Shown here in pieces: positions 8,198 through 16,032 of a DNA stretch of 64,000 nucleotides (position 1 is its first letter; each line of letters starts with the position of its first letter). This DNA is from Auraticoccus cholistanensis. Its GTDB lineage: Bacteria; Actinomycetota; Actinomycetes; Propionibacteriales; Propionibacteriaceae. The stretch spans positions 636,655 through 700,654 of the forward strand of contig NZ_WPCU01000004.1 in assembly GCF_009742705.1 (NCBI RefSeq), in the 5' to 3' direction. Below the pieces are notes generated by a model. That model had not been told where the DNA came from. It saw only the letters and a program-made list of their open reading frames with translations, and did no database searches. Made by a program: the position numbers and the translations under genes.

Positions 8198-9130
8198 CTA
8201 GATAGAGGCAGATTCGACAGACCTGCGAACTGGGCGCACAGACGTGCCGGACGACGCCTTCCAGGCCGTCAGAGTGCTGGCCGACCATCGCGGTGTGCGG
8301 CCGTGCCAGCCGTCCGGGGGAGGCCATATCCCGCCGGTGCGGTACGTGCGCACGGTGTCGTAGCTCAGCCCGACGAGAGCGGCTGCCGCCCGCGTGTCGA
8401 GGGTGGCCTCGCCGGCCACCTGGTCGCGCCAGGTCGGCTGTGTGCGCAGCCACGCCCGCACCTGCCTGGCGTCCCAACGGCCCCGAGGGCCTGGAGCGGG
8501 GAACCCCGGGAGAGCACACAGGCGCTCAACCCCAGCGGGGTGCAGCCGTAGATGCTGAATGAGGCTCTCGCGGGTCCACCACGTGACCCGACGAGGAGGT
8601 CGGTCGCGACCGTTGCGCACCCAGGCGCTGACGTCGTCTGGGAACCACCAGTACCCGTATCCGGTCCGGCCCGTCGGCGGAGGCAACGTCGGGCCAGCGG
8701 TGTTCGGACGGCCGGGGGAGAATAGGTCGACCACTGCGGGCCGGCGCAGCACCGCAGCCTCGAAGCGGCCCTCCAAAGCCCGCCAATCCTCCTCGGGCCG
8801 TCGCTGCGCGCCTGTGGCTCGATCGACCTGCGCCGCTGGGATCCCGGCCACGGAGATCATTCGCCTCAGGCGGGCCCTCCTGATCGAGAGCCGCGCTGCG
8901 GCCACCGTCAACGGCCAACCCGCCGCCAACTCCGGCGAAGGAGCGGCTGGGGGCAGCACGGCGCGAGCCTCGTCACGGAACCGGTACACCGTCCGCGCGC
9001 CCAGGTCGTGGTCCTGCAGCAGCCGGGTCAGCTCGGGCACCGTGGTGCCCGGATCGCGGCGCAGCTCCGCCTTGACCAGCTCGAGCTGGCGCGCCCGTCG
9101 CGCCGGACGCTGCGAACGAGTCCGCGGCAC
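8198..9130 (-). CDS. Probable DNA-binding protein with several helix-turn-helix-like segments
   Basis: The 310-residue Arg-rich product starts at GTG 9130, 8 bp downstream of the lsr2 stop, so the two are one transcript. Residues 18-52 (VPELTRLLQDHDLGARTVYRF) and 245-290 (LDTRAAAALVGLSYDTVRTY followed by a Trp-rich wing) resemble helix-turn-helix units. The second looks like a MerR/excisionase-type helix-wing motif reading a tip with WPPPDGWHGRTPRW. A middle block (residues 130-200) also has a winged look with ALPGFPAPGPRGRWDARQV. Together this suggests a protein with several DNA-contacting units, perhaps a regulator or silencer partner. No catalytic residues are seen. The start is uncertain because no clear ribosome site precedes it. 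Confidence 0.6.
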   Translation of the reverse strand: MPRTRSQRPARRARQLELVKAELRRDPGTTVPELTRLLQDHDLGARTVYRFRDEARAVLPPAAPSPELAAGWPLTVAAARLSIRRARLRRMISVAGIPAAQVDRATGAQRRPEEDWRALEGRFEAAVLRRPAVVDLFSPGRPNTAGPTLPPPTGRTGYGYWWFPDDVSAWVRNGRDRPPRRVTWWTRESLIQHLRLHPAGVERLCALPGFPAPGPRGRWDARQVRAWLRTQPTWRDQVAGEATLDTRAAAALVGLSYDTVRTYRTGGIWPPPDGWHGRTPRWSASTLTAWKASSGTSVRPVRRSVESASI

Positions 9131-9138
9131 CGGAGGGT

Positions 9139-9468
9139 TCAGTGGGCGGCGTCGTAGGCCTTGCGTACCTCGGCCGGCACGCGGCCGCGGCCGCTGACCT
9201 CCATGCCCTGCTCGGCCGCCCAGGCCCGCACCTCAGACCCGCTCGGCCGGCCGGTCTGAGCCGAGGAGGAGGTGGCCCGGCCGGTGCGCCGGCCGGCGAT
9301 CCGCCGGGCGTGCCCGACCCAGGCCACGAAGGCGCCGCGCAGGTCCTCAGCGTTGCTGGAGGACAGATCGATCTCGTAGGTGACCCCGTCCAGCCCGAAC
9401 TGGACTGTCTCGTTCGCCGGCCCCTGGTCCAGGTCGTCGGTCAGGCGGATCTCCCCGCGCTGGGCCAT
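9139..9468 (-). CDS. lsr2: Lsr2-family nucleoid-associated protein
   Basis: The 109-residue product matches Lsr2 in length and layout. An N-terminal oligomerisation domain (VQFGLDGVTYEIDLSSSNAE, residues 22-41) is followed by an Arg/Ser linker and a C-terminal DNA-binding domain ending VSGRGRVPAEVRKAYDAAH. The RGR triplet (residues 94-96) is the minor-groove hook. Lsr2 bridges and silences AT-rich, foreign DNA, as H-NS does in enterics. A GGAG site precedes ATG 9468. Being encoded on the island, it is likely an extra copy besides a chromosomal one. It may silence the low-GC genes next to it. Confidence 0.9.
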   Translation of the reverse strand: MAQRGEIRLTDDLDQGPANETVQFGLDGVTYEIDLSSSNAEDLRGAFVAWVGHARRIAGRRTGRATSSSAQTGRPSGSEVRAWAAEQGMEVSGRGRVPAEVRKAYDAAH

Positions 9469-10022
9469 TCGGTCACTCCATTCGATCGGTGATATCGGTA
9501 GGAACTATTCGACCACAAATGGGGTAGGCGGCTCAGATTGCGACGGGTGTGGCGTGATCGGTGGCCATCGGGCGGAGCTGCGTTGCAGGGAACCACCCGA
9601 GTAGGTGCCGAAGCCGACGTCGCTGTCGGGGCTAAAGCGGGTGGGGTGGCTGCAGGTCACCGCGCCCCACCACTCACCGTTACGGTTCTGCCAGCACGTG
9701 AGCGTGCCGACCGCCTCGTAGGTCACCGGCCCGGGACGGTGCGGCCGCTGTTGACGTCGCGCGGGCCGGTCGGGTCGGGGAAGACGACGACCACCGACCG
9801 GGGGAGTCCCTCGTACGAGCTGGCCAGCACCTTCATCGGGTCAGGATGCGCCGCTGGCTCACCGCTCACAAGTCCGGCTAGGCGCTGCGGCAGCCAGTGC
9901 CGGTCGGGGTGGGGTCGTCCCTCTGAATCCTGGCAGACCAAGGGCTTCGTGACCGTAGCCGCAGCCGGGGCAAACGGCAAGTGCTTTGGTGGAGCCGATC
10001 TAAGGCCGCCTGTGCCCCCAAA
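9469..10022. other. Island stretch with only doubtful small ORFs
   Basis: About 550 bp between lsr2 and the lipoprotein gene. A minus-strand ORF at 9505-9726 (73 codons; GTLTCWQNRNGEWWGAVTC) is somewhat protein-like. It abuts another at 9723-9980 by a GTGA overlap (SSYEGLPRSVVVVFPDP). Neither has a recognisable family or a clear ribosome site. They may be remnants of one gene. The lsr2 promoter should lie at 9469-9500. Confidence 0.3.
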
Positions 10023-11099
10023 TCAATAGACAGTGAACTCGTCTCCCGAGACGCGGAAGCCACCCGAGCCATCAATAGTCGAGCACGCTACGGCTGTCGC
10101 TGAAATCTCACAGCTCAACGGTGTGCCGTACTCGCCCCCATCCAGGTCCGTAGGTGCAGTCGTGACGAAGCCAAGCTCTGCTACGGCCGGGACCTGCTCA
10201 GGGTCCACTGGGACGACGCATGCCCTACTCGCCGGCTGCAACGTGTCCCAGTAGATCGAAGAGGCTCCCTCACACCCGTGATCCTCCGCCACCCAATCTT
10301 CTGAATAGTTCGTGCACGTCACAATCGAGCTCTCTGCCGCAGGTGCGAACTGGCAAGCGATGGTGCCGTCTTGGGTCTTGAAGCCACCACCACGTCCCCC
10401 ATCGACGTCGCCGTACAGCTCTTGCCACTCCTCGGAAGTGACCATGTCGGGGTTAGTGTCGCCCTTACTTTGCTGCGAACCATCACCGAGGAGATCGAGG
10501 AGCTCGATGACTTTGGTGCCCGGCGTGGTCCTCACCAACAGAGCCTTGCCGGTGACGCACATCGAATACACATCGACGCTCTCATTGGCAGAAACTGGAT
10601 CGTCATCATCAGCCGGGACGGTTCCGCGCCAAACCTCGGCGGGACCGGATGAGAGTTCGGGGGCAGCTTCCATCCCGGATAGACGAGGGCAGAACGTTGG
10701 GTCGTCGGTCGCGAGTTCTGCGATGTAGGCGTTATGCCCTTCGACAGAAGCGACTCCCTGGAGGAAACAATCGTGCGTGACGGCGGTACCAGGCAGCGTC
10801 CGGTCACTGGCTGTGCTTTGACTACGTGAAGCGCCCAACGCTGTCTGGTACTCGTTGCAGGCGGATGAGGCCGGTAGGCCCTGCCAGGGATCGCCGACCG
10901 CCGTCAGCGCGTCGAGGTTTGGCGCCGAGCGCGTCGGCATCTCCGCCAGCGGAGTCGTAGCACTGGGAGTAGCCGAGGCGTCGGGTAATGCTGGGTCAGA
11001 GGTAGCCATTGACGGCCCGCTGCAGCCGGTGAGAACGACGGTAGCGACGGCCCAGACCACGAACAGGCCCGCGAGGCGGCGTCGAGGTGTGCTCAACAT
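10023..11099 (-). CDS. Putative lipoprotein of unknown function
   Basis: The 358-residue product has an Arg-rich start, a hydrophobic stretch and a lipobox (VVLTGC, Cys about residue 26), followed by a Ser/Thr/Pro linker typical of exported lipoproteins. Four to five paired cysteines are spread over the body. The last 130 residues contain IACQFAPA...IVTCTN and LSCEISATAVACSTIDG and end GGFRVSGDEFTVY, a pattern of two small Cys-paired beta domains seen in actinobacterial secreted proteins. It overlaps the end of the upstream nuclease gene by 7 bp (stop within ATGTTGA), so it is co-transcribed and possibly translated with it. The function is unknown; the context suggests it acts with the nuclease at the cell surface. 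Confidence 0.75.
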   Translation of the reverse strand: MLSTPRRRLAGLFVVWAVATVVLTGCSGPSMATSDPALPDASATPSATTPLAEMPTRSAPNLDALTAVGDPWQGLPASSACNEYQTALGASRSQSTASDRTLPGTAVTHDCFLQGVASVEGHNAYIAELATDDPTFCPRLSGMEAAPELSSGPAEVWRGTVPADDDDPVSANESVDVYSMCVTGKALLVRTTPGTKVIELLDLLGDGSQQSKGDTNPDMVTSEEWQELYGDVDGGRGGGFKTQDGTIACQFAPAAESSIVTCTNYSEDWVAEDHGCEGASSIYWDTLQPASRACVVPVDPEQVPAVAELGFVTTAPTDLDGGEYGTPLSCEISATAVACSTIDGSGGFRVSGDEFTVY

Positions 11100-12217
11100 G
11101 GCCGGTAGGTCTTCCCGCCTGGGTTGTAGCAGCGGTTGCCGGTGTAGCCGGGACCGCCGCCACCACCGGATTGCCCGTCGCCGCTGTCGTAGCTGTCGTT
11201 GCCGCTCGCGCCTTCAGAGGAGTCGTCGTAGGACTGCTGCTCGTCCTCTTCGGCGGCAGCCTGACGCGCAGCCTCCTCGGCGGCTGCGGCGGCTTCCGCT
11301 TCCTCACGGAGAAGGGCGGCGTGGCGGGTCTCGAAGTCGTCCCACCAGCCATTGACGATGGCGTCGACCTGACGCTGCCGCTCGGCCAGCTGCTGCTCTT
11401 CGATGACTGCTGCGGCGTCGTCGCGGACATCAAGCAACTCGGCGTAGCTGGTGACGGCCTCGTTGTGGTGGCGGGCCAACGTCTCGCGGCTGGCTATGAC
11501 GGCGTCTCCGTCGCGGAACATCCACGAGGAGGCCCGCATGGTGTTGTCGAGCCGGCTGGACTCGTTGAGGGTTTCGGCGAGCGCCTCGGCGGCTTCTTGC
11601 AAGGCGATGACCGCATCCACCTCAAGGGTGTCCTCGACATCCACTTCTGCTGCGACCGCCGCGGCGGCCGCCTCAGCGGCGTCAAGATCGTCGGCGACGG
11701 TCGCCACCTGCGTGACTGGGCTGCACTCCAGGGTCGGGTGCCAGCCGCCAACAGCGGCATCGCGCGCTGCTGCTTCGGCGGCCGCGACCTCGTCGAAGTA
11801 GTCGTCCTGGCCGTCATAGGTGACCGCCCGACCAAATCCGGCACGGGCGATCTCGGCGTTGATCAGCGTGTCGGTGAGGAACACCCCGGCGACGGTACGC
11901 CCGTAGCGGTCAAGCTCGACGGTGTCGGTGCGCAGCTCCACGCCAGTTCCGGCCGGTAGGAGTTGCTCAAGAAACTTGGTCGCCTCGGGTCCAAGGCACC
12001 CCACTGGCTCGTCGGGGTGTCTTGTCTCCGGAGTGTCGACGTTCATCAGCCGCACAACCACGGTCTGACCGTCCTCGTCGACTTCGATGGTGTCGCCGTC
12101 GATGACGCGCACCACCATGACGTGACGATCTTCAACGGCTTGCGACACCCCAATACTGACCCCGGCGGCCACTGCTGTCGCGCCGATGAGGCCGAGCGCG
12201 TACCGAGAGAAGCCCAT
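11093..12217 (-). CDS. Staphylococcal nuclease-like (SNase/TNase) protein, exported or membrane-anchored
   Basis: The 374-residue product begins with a hydrophobic segment (residues 6-26; signal or anchor). The SNase domain follows: VRVIDGDTIEV, VRLMNVDTPE (metal and catalytic Asp/Glu) and DRYGRTVAGVFL (catalytic Arg), closing with NAEIARAGFG near residue 135. The known catalytic set Asp, Arg, Asp, Glu and Arg can all be placed. After this comes a long Ala/Glu coiled-coil region (residues 150-320), then a Gly/Ser tail and a Cys-containing end, GYTGNRCYNPGGKTYRPC. The tail is longer than in usual SNases. It would degrade DNA or RNA outside the membrane. It is the first gene of a pair with the downstream lipoprotein. 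Confidence 0.85.
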   Translation of the reverse strand: MGFSRYALGLIGATAVAAGVSIGVSQAVEDRHVMVVRVIDGDTIEVDEDGQTVVVRLMNVDTPETRHPDEPVGCLGPEATKFLEQLLPAGTGVELRTDTVELDRYGRTVAGVFLTDTLINAEIARAGFGRAVTYDGQDDYFDEVAAAEAAARDAAVGGWHPTLECSPVTQVATVADDLDAAEAAAAAVAAEVDVEDTLEVDAVIALQEAAEALAETLNESSRLDNTMRASSWMFRDGDAVIASRETLARHHNEAVTSYAELLDVRDDAAAVIEEQQLAERQRQVDAIVNGWWDDFETRHAALLREEAEAAAAAEEAARQAAAEEDEQQSYDDSSEGASGNDSYDSGDGQSGGGGGPGYTGNRCYNPGGKTYRPC

Positions 12218-12429
12218 TGCCCACCTTCACCTATGCGGGGTCCCCTCCCCGGCTTGTCGAGAAGTGTAGAACTCAACGCCGACGTAATCGGTACGACGGC
12301 AGGTTCCCGACCACGGGGGGCCACCGAGCGGTGGCAACCCGGCCCGAAGTGGCAGCGACGCCGGCAGCGTCGAAACGGAGGCTCTAGCATGCAGGCAGCA
12401 CGGTGCACGTGCCGGTGAAGGGGACGCGG

Positions 12430-13374
12430 ATGGACAAGCAGTGGGACGACGACCTGTCCCAACGGGTGCGCGATGTCCACCGGCTGACGCCTGAGGCATT
12501 CGTGATGCGTGTTCGACGCGTCAGCGTGTGGCCCGACGCGGATGCGGCCGCACGACCACCGACGCAGCGGCGGCGGCGGGACCAACTTCCCATCCCTGCC
12601 GCACGGGTGTGGGCGCAGCGTCGCCTGACCCAACTGGTCTGCGCTGTGGGTGCGCTCGTCATACTCGCCTGCCTCGTCCTGCTGCCAGACTGGACGGCGC
12701 TGATCGCAATCGGGGGGACGCTGATCGCGGCTCAAGTGACGTGGGCGAGGGCCAGCGCCTGGCGAAAGCTGCGCCCACAGACCGAGGGCGGACTTGTGAA
12801 GAGCGATCCGGTCGGGCTGTTCGTGGCGTGCTTGCACCGCACCAACCAGGCATCGTGGTCTGCTGGGGTGATCGTGGTGGCGCACGACCTCGTGCAACGC
12901 ATCCTGTCGCGGCGAGTGTGGTCGAACGCCCAGGCTCAAATGGCTGTTGGCCACGTCGACCTGCACCGCGAACTCGCTCAGATCGCCGCCGACGCCGACT
13001 GGCTGTGGACGTTGACCGCGGACATGCCACTGACAGCTGACCTGCTCCCAGAGACGCGCGAGGCGCTGCGTCCGCTCGCGCTCGACCAAGCCCGGATCGA
13101 GCGGTCGCTGATGGCGCGGCTACAGCAGCTAAGAAGCATCGACGTCGAAGCGGCGCGGCTGGCGCGCCAGCTCGACGAACTCGAACTGGTCGACCGTATC
13201 TACGCCCGCCACGGCGAGTTGCAGAACCTGCTCAGCGACGCCGCCTCTCGCAGCGAAGCAGGGCAACTGGCCGAAACGTCCGAGCGGCTTCGCCTCGAGC
13301 AGGAGGCGGTCCGGGTCGGGGTTCGTCGCCTCGGTGAACTCACTGCAGGGTTGAGCAAGCTCGCCGACACTTGA
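12430..13374 (+). CDS. Island protein with two TM segments and coiled-coil tail, unknown function
   Basis: The 314-residue product starts at ATG 12430, six bases after AAGGGGA. The frame is open to 12403, but the later ATG has the better site. A TM hairpin lies at about residues 66-105 (VCAVGALVILACLVLL and TALIAIGGTLIAAQVTW). Residues 215-314 are Leu/Arg/Glu-rich with heptad-like spacing, probably coiled coil. No known domain is recognised. It is divergent from the SNase gene across a 212-bp gap. Confidence 0.6.
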   Translation: MDKQWDDDLSQRVRDVHRLTPEAFVMRVRRVSVWPDADAAARPPTQRRRRDQLPIPAARVWAQRRLTQLVCAVGALVILACLVLLPDWTALIAIGGTLIAAQVTWARASAWRKLRPQTEGGLVKSDPVGLFVACLHRTNQASWSAGVIVVAHDLVQRILSRRVWSNAQAQMAVGHVDLHRELAQIAADADWLWTLTADMPLTADLLPETREALRPLALDQARIERSLMARLQQLRSIDVEAARLARQLDELELVDRIYARHGELQNLLSDAASRSEAGQLAETSERLRLEQEAVRVGVRRLGELTAGLSKLADT

Positions 13375-13440
13375 GATGAAACCTTGCCGCATAGACGCCG
13401 GGCACCCCCAGCGGATGCTGACGGTTGTGGTCGTTGTCGA

Positions 13441-13641
13441 CTAGTTCGGCGCGCCACACTCGTGGCCGTAGATGCGGTGGAGGAAGGTGCTGGCACGCTC
13501 GTCGGGGTGGATCGGGATCCTCTCTGCGCAGTGCATGCACTTCGCGCCCCGCCACTGGCCGAGTTCGTCCGGCCTCGCGAACTGTGCTTCCCGGAGCGTG
13601 AAGGTGAACTGAGCAAACGACACGTCGAAGGAGTCGGCCAT
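13441..13641 (-). CDS. Small zinc-ribbon-like protein (66 aa)
   Basis: The frame from ATG 13641 gives 66 residues, MADSFDVSFAQFTF... The second half has CMHC, several His (IPIHPDE, FLHRIYGH) and a final Cys (HECGAPN), a possible single zinc site. The upstream part of the same frame is poor and probably untranslated. Its function is unknown. It is followed at 13725 by the nuclease remnant on the same strand. Confidence 0.45.
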   Translation of the reverse strand: MADSFDVSFAQFTFTLREAQFARPDELGQWRGAKCMHCAERIPIHPDERASTFLHRIYGHECGAPN

Positions 13642-13724
13642 CAGGCCATGCTGCCAGGCAGTGTGAGGCCTTGCGGGTGGTCGCTCGGTGACGATGGGTT
13701 TCAAGCGGCCAGCCCTAGGGAGTC

Positions 13725-14262
13725 TCAGAGCCCGATGTCGTCGTAGCCCTCCAGCTGGCGCCAGCGGCCGCTGGTCGCACTCTTCACGTCCAGCCGGTCC
13801 ACCACGGCTAGCGAGCCGAAGTCGAGCCCGGTCATGTCGGCGATGGCAGCCACGGGCACCTGGAAGGTGCGCCACGGCCCGAGCAACGGTTCCTGGTCTG
13901 CGGCAGCACCCTGGAGGTCGATGTCGTCGAGCTCGGGTGACTGGTCCAGCAGGTAGCCGGTGCTGTGCAGCTCATCGTCTTGGACGCAGGCGGCCACCTT
14001 CCAGAACCGGCGGGGTAGTTGGATGCCGCGGTAGCGCTGGTCGGCTTGGGTCGAAGACGCAGCCGGTGAGGGTGCTGAGGCGGAGGTTGGTGGCATCGGC
14101 GGCTTCGAGGAGGTAGTTCTCCAGGCCGAGCCACAGCTGGTCGGACTGGTTGAACCCGGCCGCCTGGGGGGCGGCGTTGGTGTAGGCGAAGGTGTCCCGG
14201 TTCGCCTGGGCGGCGGTGCCGCGCTCGCCCCAGACCGGGTCCCGCCGGCGGACCAGATGTCC
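13725..14262 (-). pseudogene. DNA/RNA non-specific endonuclease (NUC family) remnant, 5'-truncated and frameshifted
   Basis: Reading leftward from 14262 the frame gives GHLVRRRDPVWG, DTFAYTNAAPQ, GFNQ and LWLGLENYLLE, which match the conserved core of EndoG/NUC nucleases (catalytic His in the GH of the H-x-x-R/D region, Asn in TNA...FNQ). Near 14040-14055 the match changes frame and continues with QRYRGIQLPRRFWKVAA and FQVPVAAIADMTGLDFG to the stop at 13725. The first half of the protein, including any signal peptide, is missing: homology stops at 14262, exactly where the integrase reading begins on the other strand. It is therefore inactive. Confidence 0.75.
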
Positions 14263-15129
14263 CGTGACCTCTACGCCGGGGTGACCAGACGTCTGACCAT
14301 CCCCGCCATCGGTGGGCTGCGGCTGGAGGAGTTGACCGCGCCGACCCTGGATCGGTTCCTGCAAGAAATCCTGCTCCAGAAGGGACCGGCGACTGCGAAG
14401 CTATGTCGGGCGGTGCTGTCTGGTGCTTGCGGTTGGCTGGTCCGCCAGGGTGGCCTTTCGACGAATTCCGTCCGCGACCTGACGCCGATCGAACTGGAGG
14501 GTGGACGGACGGCGAAGGCGCTGACCCTGGAGGAGGTGCGGCGCTGGCTGGCCCGGTTGGACGGTGACGAGTTCGCTCGCCGTCATGACCTCCCTGAGCT
14601 CGCGTGGTTCATGCTGGCTACCGGTCTCCGAGTTGGCGAAGCGGTCGGGGTCACGTGGGCGGACGTGGATCTGGACGCTGGGGTCGTGATGGTGCAACGA
14701 ACCATCGTGCCCGTGGCCGGTCAGGGACTGGTGGCAAAGCGGGTGAAGTCCAAGGCGTCGGAGCGGGGCCTCATCATGCCGGCGTGGTGCGTGACGCTGC
14801 TGCGTGCGCGGCGGGTACGCCTCGGAGCGTTCGAAGGTCCGGTGTTTCCTGACAGCCGCGGCGGGTGGCGCGACCGGGGTAATGTGGGCGAGGCCTTCCG
14901 CCGGGTTCGCGGGGACGACTTCGATTGGGTCACGACCCACACGTTTCGCAAGACAGTCGCTACTTTGCTCGACGAGAGCGGCGCCACGGCGCGGATGATC
15001 GCTGACCAGCTCGGGCACTCGCGGGTGTCGATGACGCAGGACGTGTACCTGGGTCGTCGCGCTGCGAACGCGCCCAATGCGGTGGCCCTGGAGGCCTACG
15101 ACCCCGACCTGGCGCGTCCGGCGAAGTGA
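14257..15129 (+). CDS. Tyrosine recombinase/phage integrase, N-terminally truncated
   Basis: The 290-residue product keeps part of the core-binding domain (residues 8-75) and the whole catalytic domain. The catalytic set is intact: Arg125 (ATGLRVGE), His228 and Arg231 (HTFRK), His254 (LGHSRVSMTQ) and Tyr264 (DVYLG), with a lysine in the KRVKSK hairpin. Related integrases are about 370-400 residues long with an N-terminal arm-binding domain, which is missing here. The gene ends 75 bp from the tRNA-Lys 3' end, the usual position for an integrase that targets that tRNA. The ATG at 14257 has no clear ribosome site and probably arose at the deletion junction. It could still cut core sites weakly, but proper integration or excision is unlikely. 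Confidence 0.85.
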   Translation: MSRDLYAGVTRRLTIPAIGGLRLEELTAPTLDRFLQEILLQKGPATAKLCRAVLSGACGWLVRQGGLSTNSVRDLTPIELEGGRTAKALTLEEVRRWLARLDGDEFARRHDLPELAWFMLATGLRVGEAVGVTWADVDLDAGVVMVQRTIVPVAGQGLVAKRVKSKASERGLIMPAWCVTLLRARRVRLGAFEGPVFPDSRGGWRDRGNVGEAFRRVRGDDFDWVTTHTFRKTVATLLDESGATARMIADQLGHSRVSMTQDVYLGRRAANAPNAVALEAYDPDLARPAK

Positions 15130-15136
15130 ACACATC

Positions 15137-15161
15137 AGTCCCCGGACTAGTCCCCATGAGG
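15137..15161. repeat. Candidate right arm-type integrase sites (paired AGTCCCC)
   Basis: Two AGTCCCC heptamers start at 15137 and 15149, 12 bp apart, ending in GAGG. They match the pair at 4032-4056 in spacing, orientation and trailing bases. They sit between the integrase stop and the right att site. Confidence 0.55.
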
Positions 15162-15203
15162 GGTGCAGCCGGGTCTTCGGATGCCCGCTGTTGTGCGGTT
15201 TCA

Positions 15204-15240
15204 GTGGGCCCCGTGGGGATCGAACCCACAACCCGCGGAT
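15204..15240 (-). repeat. Right attachment site within tRNA-Lys 3' end
   Basis: This is the 37-bp partner of 3899-3935. It contains the T-arm, acceptor 3' strand and part of the anticodon stem, so integration left the tRNA whole on this side. Confidence 0.9.
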
Positions 15241-15277
15241 TAAAAGTCCGCTGCTCTGCCAGTTGAGCTAGAGGCCC
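15205..15277 (-). tRNA. tRNA-Lys (anticodon TTT)
   Basis: The 73-nt minus-strand sequence folds as a standard cloverleaf. The acceptor GGGCCTC pairs with GGGGCCC (one G-U) and is followed by discriminator A. The anticodon loop CTTTTAA is closed by GCGGA/TCCGC, and the T-arm is GTGGG-TTCGATC-CCCAC. The anticodon is TTT. CCA is not encoded. It is the integration target of the island. Confidence 0.96.
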
Positions 15278-15417
15278 GGCAGCCGCCGTGGGGCGTCGTC
15301 GACTCTGCTGCGCGACCGCCCGACGGCTCCGACGGACCCGCGGGTCCGCAGCGCCGACGGTACCGCACCGGCTCGCGGCGACGACCGTCGCCGGAGGTCG
15401 GCGCCCCGGGGGAGCCG

Positions 15418-15663
15418 TTAGCTCGCGACCTCGATCAGGAGGGCCCCGAGTGCGGCGACGACCGTGGCGATCATCGCCACCTGGTCGACACCGAGCTGGG
15501 CGGCGCCCATCGGGATGCACTGGATGGTCAGGGGACCGAGCGGGTAGGGCTCGCTCAGCAGCACCCAGGCCAAGAAGGCCAGGACGGCGCTGCCCAGCGG
15601 TGCGCCGAGGAAGGCGGCCACGTGCTTGCTGGTCGAGCTCTGCTCCGTGCCGTCGGCGCTCAT
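15418..15663 (-). CDS. Small membrane protein, two TM segments
   Basis: The 81-residue product starts at ATG 15663 (MSADGTEQSSTSKHVAAFLG). Two hydrophobic stretches cover residues 15-40 and 55-80. Its ATG overlaps the stop of the preceding small gene (ATGA), so the two are translationally coupled. No family is recognised; the sequence recalls short uncharacterised actinobacterial integral membrane proteins. Confidence 0.65.
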   Translation of the reverse strand: MSADGTEQSSTSKHVAAFLGAPLGSAVLAFLAWVLLSEPYPLGPLTIQCIPMGAAQLGVDQVAMIATVVAALGALLIEVAS

Positions 15664-15869
15664 CGCCGACCGACCCAGTGACCGGTCGGGCAGACCGGGA
15701 GCCGGCCCCTGACAGGACGTCCGCAGCGCCCGCACAACCGCGGCTCGGGAAGTCCGCGACCGCGCAGCACGTCACCGAGGGTCCGGCCCGCGTCACCCAC
15801 CTCGCTCCCGGCCTCCTCGAACTCCGACCAGCGTCGTCGCCGGCCCAGCAGCCTCTCGCGAAGTCCCAT
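15660..15869 (-). CDS. Small protein with a Cys-rich zinc-ribbon-like end (69 aa)
   Basis: Starting at ATG 15869 (MGLRERLLGRRRRWSEFEEA) the product has 69 residues and ends with LCGRCGRPVRGRLPVCPTGH, where CxxC plus C/H could bind zinc. It overlaps the next gene by 4 bp. It is divergent from the alcohol dehydrogenase across a 163-bp gap. Its function is unknown. Confidence 0.6.
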   Translation of the reverse strand: MGLRERLLGRRRRWSEFEEAGSEVGDAGRTLGDVLRGRGLPEPRLCGRCGRPVRGRLPVCPTGHWVGRR

Positions 15870-16032
15870 GATCCCCCCGATCACGACGCCTCCGGCAGCG
15901 CCAGGAGGCGATACCTGGATCGTCCGCCCGCCTCCCACGGCTGTCAACCACCGGCTGTCGAGCGGGTGCGGCCGGCTCAGGCGGGTACTGCCACCAGCAG
16001 AGACGAACGTGCTGAGCCGGCCAGGAGGACCC

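Larger units (their letters stand above)
3899..15240. mobile_element. Integrated genomic island at tRNA-Lys, probably degraded
   Basis: The island lies between 37-bp direct repeats (3899-3935 and 15204-15240). The right copy is the 3' end of an intact tRNA-Lys gene, and a tyrosine recombinase gene ends 75 bp from it. The unit from one repeat start to the other is 11,305 bp. Base composition and codon use drop clearly in GC around 5.7-8.1 kb compared with the flanks. Contents are a broken HNH endonuclease, a broken hypothetical, two membrane proteins, a DNA-binding-like protein, lsr2, a lipoprotein, an SNase-like nuclease, small proteins and the integrase. No replication, conjugation or phage structural genes are visible. 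The integrase lacks its N-terminus, so the element is probably immobile. Confidence 0.85.
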
